64,000 bases of DNA from assembly GCF_900129325.1 (NCBI RefSeq), contig NZ_FQUP01000003.1:656364-720363 (forward strand). Direction: 5' to 3'. Each line of letters opens with the position of its first letter. Position 1 is the first letter of the stretch. Made by a program: the position numbers and the translations under genes. The notes under the pieces are model-generated. The model was not told the DNA's origin. It did no database searches and saw only the letters and a list, made by a program, of their open reading frames with translations. Source of the DNA: Kaistia soli DSM 19436 (GTDB lineage Bacteria; Pseudomonadota; Alphaproteobacteria; Rhizobiales; Kaistiaceae). Shown in pieces: positions 40,109-49,079 of this stretch.

Positions 40109-40669
40109 ATGGACACCTTTCGCTGGATGTCGACCGTGTTCTCGCTGATCCTTGGGCTCGGCGTCGCGCGCATTCTTTTGGCAAGCATTGCGCTCTTTCG
40201 GGCGCGTGGGCTCGTGCGTATCGACTGGCTGCCCTGCGTCTGGGCCGCGATCATCTTCCTGCAGCAGATCACGTTCTGGTGGAGCATCGAGGAGCTGGCG
40301 ACCACGATCCCGCGGTGGACCTTTCCCAATTTCCTGCTTCTCGTCAGCCTGGTCCTGACCTTGTTCCTCGCCGCAGCCTCCATCCTGCCGAGCGAGGGCT
40401 TCAGCTCCGGCAGCCTCAGGGACTTCTTCGAGCGCGACGGGCGCTGGGGTCTCGTAGCGCTCGCCGCGTTCAACGCAATCGCCATCGCGCTCAACGCCCT
40501 GTTCTGGCGGATCGACATCCTGTCGGGGGCAGAACTGCTCAATCTCGGCCTCGTCGTACTGCCGCTCGTCGCGTTCGCCGGGCGCCGCAAGATTCAAATC
40601 TCCGCAACGCTGCTCTATGTGCCGCTTGGACTGTTTGGCGTCATGCAACTGGTGCCCATGAGCTATTGA
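40109..40669 (+). CDS. Integral membrane protein, unknown function
   Basis: 186 residues from ATG 40109, with AAGGAG about 17 bases upstream. Five hydrophobic segments are visible (about 8-28, 42-62, 72-92, 113-133, 142-160), with an Arg/Trp-rich first cytoplasmic loop. No enzyme motif and no recognised domain. It is convergent with dnaE, 92 bases away. Confidence 0.75.
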   Translation: MDTFRWMSTVFSLILGLGVARILLASIALFRARGLVRIDWLPCVWAAIIFLQQITFWWSIEELATTIPRWTFPNFLLLVSLVLTLFLAAASILPSEGFSSGSLRDFFERDGRWGLVALAAFNAIAIALNALFWRIDILSGAELLNLGLVVLPLVAFAGRRKIQISATLLYVPLGLFGVMQLVPMSY

Positions 40670-40761
40670 GGCGCCGGAAGATCGGCGCCTCATGGCTGAA
40701 GGGTCCCTCCCGGCCTGACGCGTCGATCGCCTGATCAAAGCGCAACCGTTCGGCGCGACTT

Positions 40762-43700
40762 CTAGACCAGCTCCACATGCTCGATGCCGCGCACGGCACG
40801 CAATGCGCTCGCGATCTGAGGCGAGAGCTGGTAGCGGCCGGGCAGTTGCACCTCCACCTCGCGGCTGCCCTCATCGAGCAGCAGCACCAGGCTGACATCG
40901 CCGTCGCCGCCGCGCGGCAGATGCCGTTCGATACTCCCAAGCGGATCCTCGGCGCGCAGGAACACGCGGAGCTGCTTCAAGCCGCTCGACATCTCGTCGA
41001 GCGGCTTCACCGAGATGATACGCACGCTGATGCCCTCGGGACGATCTTCCGCCGCGACCTGCACCACAACGGAACGGCCGGGCTCCAACTGGTCGCGAAA
41101 CGCGTTCAGCGCCTCGGCGAAGAGGATCGCCTCGAACTGGCCCGTTGGATCGGAGAACTGGACGATACCCATGCGGTTGCCGGTCTTCGTCTTGCGCTCC
41201 TGACGCGCCGTCACCGTTCCCGCGAGCCGCCCCGCGGCGGCGCCGCGCCGCACGGCCTCGGAGAAGTCGGCCCAGTTCTGCACGCGCTGCTTCTTGAGAA
41301 CCGGCGCATATTCATCGAGCGGATGGGCCGAAAGATAGAAGCCGACGACCGCGAATTCCTTCTGCAGCCTGTCGGCCGGCATCCAAGGCTCGGCGGGCGG
41401 CAAGACAAGCGGCTCGGCCGCCCCTGCCCCGCCAAAGAGCTCGTCCTGTCCCAGCGCCACGCCTTCGACGACGCGATTGCCGATCCCCATGATGCGCTCG
41501 ATGCCGGCAAACACCCGCGCGCGATCGCGCTCGAGATCATCGAAGGCGCCGGCGCAGACGAGGCTCTCCAATGTCCGCTTGTTGAGAATCCGTGGATTGA
41601 CCCGCGCGGCGAAGCTGGCGAGGTCGCGGAAGGGCCTGTCGCCCCGCGCCTCGACCAGATGCTCGACCGCCTGCGCGCCCACGCCCTTGATCGCAGCCAG
41701 CGAATAGAGGATGCGCCCGTCTTCGACATCGAACACCGCGCCAGAGCGATTAACCGAAGGCAGTCCGACCTCGATGCCGAGCCGCATCGCCTCGCGGCGG
41801 AAATCATTGACCTTGTCGGTGTTGCCCATGTCGAGCGTCATCGATGCGGCGAGGAACTCGGTCGGGTAATTCGCCTTCAGGTAGGCCGTATGATAGGAGA
41901 CAAGCGCATAGGCTGCAGCATGGCTCTTGTTGAAGCCGTAATCGGCGAACTTGGCCAAGAGATCGAAGATCATGTCGGCGCGGTCCTTGGCGAGACCCTG
42001 CGCCACGGCGCCATCCACGAAACGGGCGCGCTGCGCATCCATCTCGGCCTTGATCTTCTTGCCCATCGCGCGGCGCAGCAAATCGGCTTCGCCGAGCGAA
42101 TAGCCGGACAGGATCTGCGCGATCTGCATCACCTGTTCCTGATAGATGATGACGCCGTAGGTCTCCTTCAGCACCGGCTCCAGTAGCGGGTGCAGATAGT
42201 CCGGCTTCTCCTCGCCATGCTTGCGCGCGTTATAGACGGGAATATTGTCCATCGGGCCCGGGCGATAGAGCGCCACGAGCGCGATAATGTCCTCGAAACG
42301 ATCCGGCTTCATGCCGACCAGGGCCTTGCGCATGCCCTGGCTTTCAAGCTGGAACACGCCGACCGTCTCGCCGCGCATCAGCATCTCGTAAGTCGGCTTG
42401 TCATCGAGCGGCAAAGCCGAAAGATCGAGTCGAATCCCGCGCTTGGCGACGAGTGCTACAGCGGTTTCAAGCACCGTCAGCGTCTTCAGGCCGAGGAAGT
42501 CGAACTTCACGAGGCCGGCGCTCTCCACCCATTTCATGTTGAACTGGGTGACGGGCATCGACGAGCGCGGGTCGCGATAGAGCGGGACCAGAGCGTCGAG
42601 CCGGCGATCGCCGATCACGATGCCGGCGGCGTGGGTCGAGGCGTGGCGATAGAGGCCCTCAAGCTTGCGCGCCATGTCGAGCAGCCGCGCGACGGTCGGA
42701 TCCTCGTCGCGCGCGGCGCGGAGGCGCGGCTCGTCCTCGATCGCCTTGTCGAGCGATACGGGATTGGCAGGATTCTGGGGCACCAGCTTGCACAGGCGGT
42801 CGACCTGGCCATAGGGCATCTGCAACACGCGACCGACATCGCGCAGCACGGCGCGCGCCTGCAGCGTGCCGAAGGTGATGATCTGCGCGACCTGGTCAAA
42901 GCCGTATTTCTGCTGGACGTAGCGGATGACCTCGTCGCGTCGGTCCTGGCAGAAGTCGATGTCGAAATCCGGCATCGAAACGCGTTCCGGATTGAGGAAG
43001 CGCTCGAACAGCAGCGCGAAACGCATCGGATCGAGATCGGTGATCGTCAAGGACCAAGCGACGAGCGAGCCAGCGCCCGAGCCGCGACCCGGCCCGACGG
43101 GAATCCCCTGCGACTTGGCCCACTGGATGAAGTCCGCGACGATGAGGAAGTAGCCGGGAAACTTCATCTTCTCGATGACGTTCAGCTCGAATTCGAGCCG
43201 GCTGCGATAATCCTCCTCGGTGAGGCCCGGCGCGAGCCCATGGGCATCAAGCCGCTTTCTGAGCCCTGAACGCGCCCCCTCCTTCAGAGCCTCGACCTCG
43301 GCCGCCTCCGCCGTCGCGGCGTCGGCATTGGCGCCGGCGAAGCGGGGGAGGATCGGCTTCCGCTTGACCGGCCGATAGTGGCAGCGCAGCGCGACCTCGA
43401 CCGTATTGGCCGTCGCCTCCGGCAGATCCGCGAAGAGCGCGATCATCTCGGCGCGCGTCTTGAAATAGTGTTCCGGTGAAAGCCGCCGCCGCTTCTCCTC
43501 GGCGACCACCGCGCCTTCGGCAATCGCGATCAGTGCGTCATGCGCCTCGTAATCGTCGCGCTTCGGGAAGAAGGGTTCATTGGTCGCGACCAGCGGCAGA
43601 CCGTGCCGATAGGCGAGCGCAATCAATTCGCCCTCGACCCGCTCGCTCTCGCCGCCATGACGCTGCAGCTCGACATAAAGCCGGTCGCCGAAAGCCGCCG

Positions 43701-44226
43701 TCAGACGTTGCAGCCGCGCTTCGGCGAAGCTGCCCTGCCCGGCCCGCAGCGCCTGGTCGACCGGACCGCCCGGCCCGCCCGTCAGCAGGATCAGCCCCGC
43801 ATTGGCAGCTTCGAGATCGGCAATCGACACATGCGGCCGATCGGCGGCATCCGTCTCCATGAAGGAGCGCGAGACAAGACGGACGAGGTTCCAGTACCCG
43901 ACCTCCTCCGCCGCGAGCAGAACGAGGTCGGCGAGTTGCTTCTGCCCCGTCGGACCCTTGCGTCCAGGCTCGAAACCATCGTCGAAGGCGATGGCCATCT
44001 GGCAACCGATGATCGGCTGGATGCCGATCTCGGCCATCTTCTCGGAAAACTCGAGCGCACCGAACAGATTGGCCGTGTCCGTCAAGGCCAGCGCCGGCAT
44101 CCGGTCAGCCGTCGCCAGCTTGCTGAGGGTCTTCAATGGCAACGCGCCTTCAAGCAGCGAATAAGGCGAATGGACCCTGAGATGCACGAACCCAACTTCG
44201 CCCGCACCGGGAAACTGGCCGTCCAT
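40762..44226 (-). CDS. dnaE: DNA polymerase III subunit alpha (replicative DnaE1)
   Basis: 1154 residues. An N-terminal PHP domain starts FVHLRVHSPYSLLEG (about 13-27). The polymerase core has GPGRGSGAGSLVAW and the two catalytic Asp in PDFDIDFCQDRR (Asp422, Asp424) and the third near GLVKFDFLGLKTL. The helix-hairpin-helix region and the OB fold (LAGTVTARQERKTKTGNRMG) follow. Length and PHP type fit DnaE1 rather than the SOS polymerase DnaE2/ImuC. The start has GAGGTGA upstream. A 32-codon LexA-box gene lies 100 bases upstream on the same strand. Confidence 0.96.
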   Translation of the reverse strand: MDGQFPGAGEVGFVHLRVHSPYSLLEGALPLKTLSKLATADRMPALALTDTANLFGALEFSEKMAEIGIQPIIGCQMAIAFDDGFEPGRKGPTGQKQLADLVLLAAEEVGYWNLVRLVSRSFMETDAADRPHVSIADLEAANAGLILLTGGPGGPVDQALRAGQGSFAEARLQRLTAAFGDRLYVELQRHGGESERVEGELIALAYRHGLPLVATNEPFFPKRDDYEAHDALIAIAEGAVVAEEKRRRLSPEHYFKTRAEMIALFADLPEATANTVEVALRCHYRPVKRKPILPRFAGANADAATAEAAEVEALKEGARSGLRKRLDAHGLAPGLTEEDYRSRLEFELNVIEKMKFPGYFLIVADFIQWAKSQGIPVGPGRGSGAGSLVAWSLTITDLDPMRFALLFERFLNPERVSMPDFDIDFCQDRRDEVIRYVQQKYGFDQVAQIITFGTLQARAVLRDVGRVLQMPYGQVDRLCKLVPQNPANPVSLDKAIEDEPRLRAARDEDPTVARLLDMARKLEGLYRHASTHAAGIVIGDRRLDALVPLYRDPRSSMPVTQFNMKWVESAGLVKFDFLGLKTLTVLETAVALVAKRGIRLDLSALPLDDKPTYEMLMRGETVGVFQLESQGMRKALVGMKPDRFEDIIALVALYRPGPMDNIPVYNARKHGEEKPDYLHPLLEPVLKETYGVIIYQEQVMQIAQILSGYSLGEADLLRRAMGKKIKAEMDAQRARFVDGAVAQGLAKDRADMIFDLLAKFADYGFNKSHAAAYALVSYHTAYLKANYPTEFLAASMTLDMGNTDKVNDFRREAMRLGIEVGLPSVNRSGAVFDVEDGRILYSLAAIKGVGAQAVEHLVEARGDRPFRDLASFAARVNPRILNKRTLESLVCAGAFDDLERDRARVFAGIERIMGIGNRVVEGVALGQDELFGGAGAAEPLVLPPAEPWMPADRLQKEFAVVGFYLSAHPLDEYAPVLKKQRVQNWADFSEAVRRGAAAGRLAGTVTARQERKTKTGNRMGIVQFSDPTGQFEAILFAEALNAFRDQLEPGRSVVVQVAAEDRPEGISVRIISVKPLDEMSSGLKQLRVFLRAEDPLGSIERHLPRGGDGDVSLVLLLDEGSREVEVQLPGRYQLSPQIASALRAVRGIEHVELV

Positions 44227-44326
44227 CGCATCACCTCACCGTCCTAGGTCGCCCCGCCCTCCTTATCGGCGAGTCGGGCAGCCAGCGTCCACAGCCGCGC
44301 GCATCCGGGCGCCCGGCGGCGCGCCG

Positions 44327-44425
44327 TCAGACGACATGGACGATCAACTCGGACCACATCGTGATCATGGCAACGAACGCGGAGAGCGCGGCAAGGGCAG
44401 CAACATCACGGATCAGCATCGACAT
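44327..44425 (-). CDS. 32-residue single-span membrane peptide, LexA box upstream (SidA-like candidate)
   Basis: ATG 44425 is preceded by GGAGGATAAGACG, a near-perfect ribosome site. The peptide starts MSMLIRDVAALAALSAFVAM and ends with a short Trp/Glu/His-containing tail; residues 8-24 form one hydrophobic helix. An exact GTTC-N7-GTTC LexA box lies 38 bases before the start codon, and dnaE1 follows 100 bases after the stop. In Caulobacter the LexA-controlled peptide SidA (29 residues, one membrane helix) blocks division through FtsW. Similar size, topology and control suggest an analogue; I cannot align sequences here. Confidence 0.72.
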   Translation of the reverse strand: MSMLIRDVAALAALSAFVAMITMWSELIVHVV

Positions 44426-44462
44426 CGTCTTATCCTCCGAAACCACCAAGATATCCCCATCT

Positions 44463-44477
44463 GTTCACGTTTTGTTC
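44463..44477 (-). promoter_or_regulatory. LexA box and promoter of the 32-residue peptide gene
   Basis: GTTC-ACGTTTT-GTTC on the plus strand is an exact direct-repeat LexA box of the alphaproteobacterial type (GTTC-N7-GTTC). On the minus strand a TTGACG -35 element (44482-44487) lies just upstream, so bound LexA would sit over the core promoter. The -10 (near 44459-44464) is weak. Confidence 0.8.
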
Positions 44478-44591
44478 TTTCCGTCAAGCCTCCGCGCTTG
44501 ACGACGCTGGTGGACGTGCCGGCGAAGGTCATCTGATGGCAATCGGACAGGCAGCGCCTGATCGAACTGCCTCGCCAATTTGGCGACCGCT

Positions 44592-45338
44592 TTACCGCTC
44601 GCTGCTGCCGATTTCAGCAGAGTGCCAACCTTCGCCCTTCGGGCTTCTCGCCAGAAGATCGGGCAAGGAGGTCAAATCGGGGAGTATGGAAACGGGAGCC
44701 CAGTCCTGGTTGAGCGTCTCATCCAACCTATTGATCCACACGGCGCGGATGCCCAACTCGTGACAGACTTTGAGGTCCGTCACCTGCCCCATGCCCACGT
44801 GGACCGTTTCCTCCGGGGACACGCCTATGATGGCATGCGCATGACGAAAAAGACGATGATCGGGCTTGTAGGCATGCGCTTGCCCGGACGTCACGACGAA
44901 GTCGATCGGTACGCCAATCGAAGCGACGGTTGCAGCGATTAGGTCGTCGTCGCTGTTGCTGATGATCGCCAAGCGAAACTCGCCCTTAAGGCGCGCCAAG
45001 GCGGCCGGAACCTCCGGATGAGGCGGGATATCGCGCAGGCACGACAGCAACGCCTCTCCGTCATCGGATCTCGGCGACAATCCTCGTTGAAGCATGACCT
45101 CGGCCAGGCTCGATCGCAGCACCGTCTTGTAGTCGCGGTAGGGAGGGCGTTGCTGCTCAGACATCGAACGCGTGCGAAGCGCTTCGACTATCTCACCGGT
45201 TCGACCATCGTTCCAAATCTGGGCCTCCCGATGCGTGGACAGGACGCTGCGGACGGCGCGCTCCAAAGCAGCGTGCCATTGTACCAGCGTGCCGTAGCAA
45301 TCGAATGTGATGCACTTGGGCTTTTGAAACATCGACAT
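44592..45338 (-). CDS. HAD-superfamily hydrolase (haloacid dehalogenase type II-like)
   Basis: 248 residues from ATG 45338. The nucleophile motif is ITFDCYGTLVQW (Asp in FDCYGT), motif II ISNSDDD, motif III Lys in AYKPDHRLF, motif IV GMGQVTDLKVCHELG. The cap is helical as in L-2-haloacid dehalogenases, but the SSN residues of those enzymes are replaced by GMG, so dehalogenase activity is doubtful. It precedes two alpha/beta hydrolases on the same strand. Confidence 0.83.
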   Translation of the reverse strand: MSMFQKPKCITFDCYGTLVQWHAALERAVRSVLSTHREAQIWNDGRTGEIVEALRTRSMSEQQRPPYRDYKTVLRSSLAEVMLQRGLSPRSDDGEALLSCLRDIPPHPEVPAALARLKGEFRLAIISNSDDDLIAATVASIGVPIDFVVTSGQAHAYKPDHRLFRHAHAIIGVSPEETVHVGMGQVTDLKVCHELGIRAVWINRLDETLNQDWAPVSILPDLTSLPDLLARSPKGEGWHSAEIGSSER

Positions 45339-45423
45339 CGATTCATTCCGCCCATGAAGGCAACGCCCGGAAGCGGCAGAGAATTTGGCCTGAACACGAC
45401 GACATCTGCTCCAAGTGCCGCGC

Positions 45424-46323
45424 TCATCCCAGCCAATCGTGGACCCGGACGACGGCGTTCGCGAAGGCTTCCGGTGCCTCCTGCGGAAGATTGTGTCCCG
45501 CATCGACGATGCGGTGCTCGTGCGGACCGACAAACTTCCGGGCGTGGCTGGCTGTGCCACCCGGCTTGAGCGGGTCGCTCGCGCCGTCGATCGTCACCAC
45601 CGGGACCAAGATTTCAGGCTTCTCCGCGAGGCGGTCTTCGAAGGGCTGCAGTGCCGGGTCGCCTGCCTCAAATCCGAAAACGCTGCGGTAGCAATGGATG
45701 ACGACATCAACGAAATCGGGATTGTCGAACGAGCGGGCCGACTGAGCGAAAGTCGCATCATCGAAGGTCCAGCATGGGGACCACTCCTCCCACAGCAGCC
45801 GGCAAAGATCGAGACGGTTTTCGGTCAGGCACCCACGGCCGCGCTCTGTTTGAAAGAGATGCTGATACCAGAAGACGCGTTCGAGTGCCGGGGCCACGGC
45901 GCTCCGTTGTTCGCTCATATCGATGATGTCGTAGCTCGCATAGGAGACGAGACCGCCGATCCGGTCCGGCCACAGCGCCGCCGCGACGCAGGACGCGTTG
46001 CCGCCCCAGTCGAATCCGCCCAGGATCGGACGCTTCAGTTCGAGCGCATCGGCAAGCTCAATGATGTCGCGACCGCGCGCCGCCTGCTGGCCGCTCCGCA
46101 TGGTGAATTCAGACATAAACCGGGTCGGACCGAATCCGCGCGTATAGGGCATGATGACCTTGGCGCCGGCCTCGGCAAGGATGACTGCGACTTCGTCGTA
46201 GGCATGAACGTCATATGGAAAGCCATGCGACAGGATCACCGGCCATCCGCCGGCCGGACCACGCTCGACATAGGCGATCCGCAGCGTGTCGGTATCGACG
46301 CTTCTCACCGGCTGCTCATCCAT
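45424..46323 (-). CDS. Alpha/beta hydrolase with Asp nucleophile (epoxide hydrolase / dehalogenase group)
   Basis: 299 residues. Oxyanion turn SHGFPYD, nucleophile elbow GGFDWGGNAS (Asp), acid in IDGASDPLKPGG and catalytic His in DAGHNLPQEAPE. An Asp followed by Trp at the elbow is shared by epoxide hydrolases and haloalkane or fluoroacetate dehalogenases; the specific activity is not decided. It lies between the HAD gene and a second epoxide hydrolase on the same strand. Confidence 0.85.
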   Translation of the reverse strand: MDEQPVRSVDTDTLRIAYVERGPAGGWPVILSHGFPYDVHAYDEVAVILAEAGAKVIMPYTRGFGPTRFMSEFTMRSGQQAARGRDIIELADALELKRPILGGFDWGGNASCVAAALWPDRIGGLVSYASYDIIDMSEQRSAVAPALERVFWYQHLFQTERGRGCLTENRLDLCRLLWEEWSPCWTFDDATFAQSARSFDNPDFVDVVIHCYRSVFGFEAGDPALQPFEDRLAEKPEILVPVVTIDGASDPLKPGGTASHARKFVGPHEHRIVDAGHNLPQEAPEAFANAVVRVHDWLG

Positions 46324-46414
46324 CGCGGGCTACTCCAGATCGTATCTCGACGGCGCCGATATGTGAGCTGGGCCGGATGATGTGTGGCCGGTCCTGCGCG
46401 CACGACTTCCGGCC

Positions 46415-47554
46415 TCACATACCGTGCTGTGTCACCATGGCGATAAAGGTGCGCAGATCGTCCAGCAGCAGCTCCGGCTGCTCCCAAGCGGCAAAATGGC
46501 CGCCTTTTGGCATGTCGGTCCACTGCACGATCTTGTAGGTCTGTTCCGCAAACGAACGCGGCGGCGGGACGAAGACCGGATCTGGAAAGGCGGCCACGCC
46601 AGTCGGCACGCTGATGCGCGTGCCGGCAGGGAAGCGATCCGAGCCCTCCAGCCGCTTGCCATGGTAGATCCAGGTTGCCGTCACCACGGCCGAAGGCGCG
46701 ACATAGAGCATGATGTTCGTGAGCAACTCCTCCTCCGAGAACTTGCTCCAGATGTCTGGACCGCCGTCGGTAGCAGTTGGCAGATCAGACCACTTGCCTA
46801 TTTTCTCCAGAATCCACCCGGCCACGCCAACCGGACTGTCCGCCATCGCGACGCCCAATGTCTGCGGTCGCGTTTCCTGCTGGTGGCTATAGCCGGTCTC
46901 CCAGTCGGCAAGAGCGTCCCGCCTAGCCACGAAATCTCTCTCAGGTGGAGTGGTTGGAGCAGCGTCCTCGGCATGAAGATTGACCATGTTCATGTGAATG
47001 CCGAACAGCGCCTCGGGATAGTCATGTGCTGTCCAGGCGGCGATGCCGTGACCCCAGTCGCCACCCTGGATGATGTAGCGCGCCTCGCCGAACAGGCGGA
47101 GCATCAACTCGTGCATGAGTGTGGCTGCACGGCGCGGCCCAATCACACCGGTGATCGGATTGGAGAAGGCAAAGCCCGGAAGCGAGGGAACAATGACATC
47201 GTGTCCGTCGGCCGCCAGCGGCTGCAGCAGGTGCTCGAACTCGAGAAAGGAGCCCGGCCAACCGTGAAGGAGCAGAACGGGTGGCTTGGTTCCGCTCCCC
47301 TTCACATGGACAAAATGAATGCGCTCACCCTCGATGTCGGTCGTGAAGTGGGGAAGTTCGTTGAGGCGTCGTTCAACGGCGCGCCAGTCGTAGCGATCAC
47401 GCCAATAGGCAACGAGCCGCCTGAGGTCGGTGATCCCGACACCGGCCTTCCACCCGCCTGTATCGGGGAGCTGGCTCCAGTCATAGGCCTCTACCTTGGC
47501 CATGACGACAGCGAGCCGCTCGTCGGCCAGATGAATCACAAAGGGCGAAACCAT
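46415..47554 (-). CDS. Epoxide hydrolase (EHN domain plus alpha/beta hydrolase)
   Basis: 379 residues. The N-terminal EHN domain (1-105) includes the DWRAVERRLNELPHF segment; the catalytic domain has LLHGWPGSFLEFEHLL, nucleophile GGDWGHGIAAW (Asp) and the C-terminal His in MPKGGHFAAWEQP. Architecture equals the microsomal-type epoxide hydrolases that open epoxides to diols. It is divergent from the LysR gene at 47735, probably its regulator; 180 bases lie between. Confidence 0.9.
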   Translation of the reverse strand: MVSPFVIHLADERLAVVMAKVEAYDWSQLPDTGGWKAGVGITDLRRLVAYWRDRYDWRAVERRLNELPHFTTDIEGERIHFVHVKGSGTKPPVLLLHGWPGSFLEFEHLLQPLAADGHDVIVPSLPGFAFSNPITGVIGPRRAATLMHELMLRLFGEARYIIQGGDWGHGIAAWTAHDYPEALFGIHMNMVNLHAEDAAPTTPPERDFVARRDALADWETGYSHQQETRPQTLGVAMADSPVGVAGWILEKIGKWSDLPTATDGGPDIWSKFSEEELLTNIMLYVAPSAVVTATWIYHGKRLEGSDRFPAGTRISVPTGVAAFPDPVFVPPPRSFAEQTYKIVQWTDMPKGGHFAAWEQPELLLDDLRTFIAMVTQHGM

Positions 47555-47734
47555 GTTTCTCTCCTCGATTGCGCCGCTCTCGGCGAATCTGGACCGGCGT
47601 GGCCATGCCCATTAGCGAGTTGCCCGGGCAACAGGACTGTTGCCATCACTTTTGCAAAGGTGGATTTGCAGATCGCGAATGTCTATGTGTGAACGCCAAG
47701 CAACATCTTTGCGACGAACGCACAAGTGGGCAGT

Positions 47735-48649
47735 ATGGATCTAGCCGGCGACCTTGAAGTCTTCACGCTCGTAGCCGAGGAAGGCAGCTTCTCGGCGGCA
47801 GGCCGCCGGCTAAGGCTCGCCCCGTCGTCCGTCGCGCGCGTCATTGATCGGATCGAAGCTCGGCTCGGCATCCGCCTGCTGTTGCGTACGACGCGCTCGC
47901 TCGTTCTCACCCCAGAAGGATTGACTTACCTGTCATCTGCACGGCGGATCCTCGCCGATCTGCGCGAAACCGAGCTTTCAATCGCCGATCAGGGCTCACC
48001 CAAGGGACGCCTGCGTCTCAGCATGTCGCAGGTGTTCGGGAGGATGTTCATCGTGCCGCTGCTGCGCGACTTCATGCAGAGATACCCGGACATCTTGCTC
48101 GAGGTGAGCTCGACTGACGCTGTCGTCGATATCGCGGCGGGGCAGGCCGACTTGGCGATCCGGCTCGGACCGCTTCCCGATGGTCCGCTGACGGCCCGCA
48201 AGCTCGGCAAGACGCATAAGGTGATCGTCGCGTCGCCGCACTATCTGGCACGCCGTGGCATGCCGACGGTCCCCGAGGACCTGCACGGTCATGACTGCAT
48301 CGCGTTCAGCTTCAAGCGTGCGGCGCCAAGTTGGCCGTTCCGCAAGGCCGGACGCGACTACGTGCTGCCGATCAAGGGCAGGATTGAAACGAACAATGGC
48401 GAGACTGAGGGACAGTTGGCAGCCGAGGGCATCGGGATCGCCCGCGTCTGCGCCGAGACGGCCCAGTCGGCGATCGACGCCGGCCAGCTTGTGCCACTCC
48501 TGGAGGACTTCAATCCCGGCGATGGCGAGGAGGTGCACGCGCTGTTCGTCGGCGGGACGCACACACCAGCGAGGGTGCGCTGCTTCGTCGACTATCTGGC
48601 CGACCGGCTCAAACATTCGATACCGGGAACCGGGAGCCAGAACACCTGA
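47735..48649 (+). CDS. LysR-family transcriptional regulator
   Basis: 304 residues from ATG 47735 (an in-frame GTG lies at 47726). The helix-turn-helix is at about 15-60 (GSFSAAGRRLRLAPSSVARV) and the effector domain from about 90. The subgroup resembles LysR proteins with MDxxxDLEVF starts, usually divergent from an oxidoreductase or hydrolase gene. Here the divergent gene is the epoxide hydrolase. Confidence 0.9.
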   Translation: MDLAGDLEVFTLVAEEGSFSAAGRRLRLAPSSVARVIDRIEARLGIRLLLRTTRSLVLTPEGLTYLSSARRILADLRETELSIADQGSPKGRLRLSMSQVFGRMFIVPLLRDFMQRYPDILLEVSSTDAVVDIAAGQADLAIRLGPLPDGPLTARKLGKTHKVIVASPHYLARRGMPTVPEDLHGHDCIAFSFKRAAPSWPFRKAGRDYVLPIKGRIETNNGETEGQLAAEGIGIARVCAETAQSAIDAGQLVPLLEDFNPGDGEEVHALFVGGTHTPARVRCFVDYLADRLKHSIPGTGSQNT

Positions 48650-48839
48650 GGCAGCTTGTTACGCGGGCGTTGCGTTCCACGGCATCAACGTCCTGGCCTG
48701 AGCGCCCTTGGCGAGGCGACACCTGCAGGAGAGAGCGAGTCGAAGCGATCGCCTCGGGTCCTGAGCGCATCGATAGGCGACATGGGTTCTCCTGTTCAGG
48801 AGGATGTCGACTCCAGCAAGTCGACGCTGATCCCGGTCA

Positions 48840-49079
48840 ATGCATGAGGGTTTTGGAGACCGTAGCCGCTACTCGAGGGCGGTCCGCACTGCGCTGATAG
48901 CGCCCATCCCGCTTGGACGCATGGCGCGCCTCGGCGAGGTCGTTGCTGCCGCGCTTTTCCTGTTAAGCAATGAGGCAAGCTTCATTGCGGGCGTCGCGCT
49001 GTGTGTCGATGGCGGCATACGGGCTCGGCGCAGAGTCAGATGCTGCCATCCCGAACTGCTCACATTGTTCGCTCTATGA
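48840..49079 (+). pseudogene. C-terminal remnant of an SDR-family gene
   Basis: Codons at 48882-49022 encode IPLGRMARLGEVVAAALFLL and IAGVALCVDGGI, the unmistakable C-terminal end of a short-chain dehydrogenase (R-M-x-x-x-x-E-V, then V-D-G-G). No Rossmann N-terminus lies upstream. A short string GVAFHGINVLA at about 48664-48697, in another context, may be a further scrap of the same gene. About 80% of the gene is missing. The rest of 48650-49059 holds nothing recognisable. Confidence 0.7.

Noticed and set aside
44336..44536. 66-codon plus-strand frame opposite the LexA-box peptide
   Set aside because: No ribosome site, Arg/Gly/His-rich shadow-like sequence, and it runs through the LexA box and promoter.
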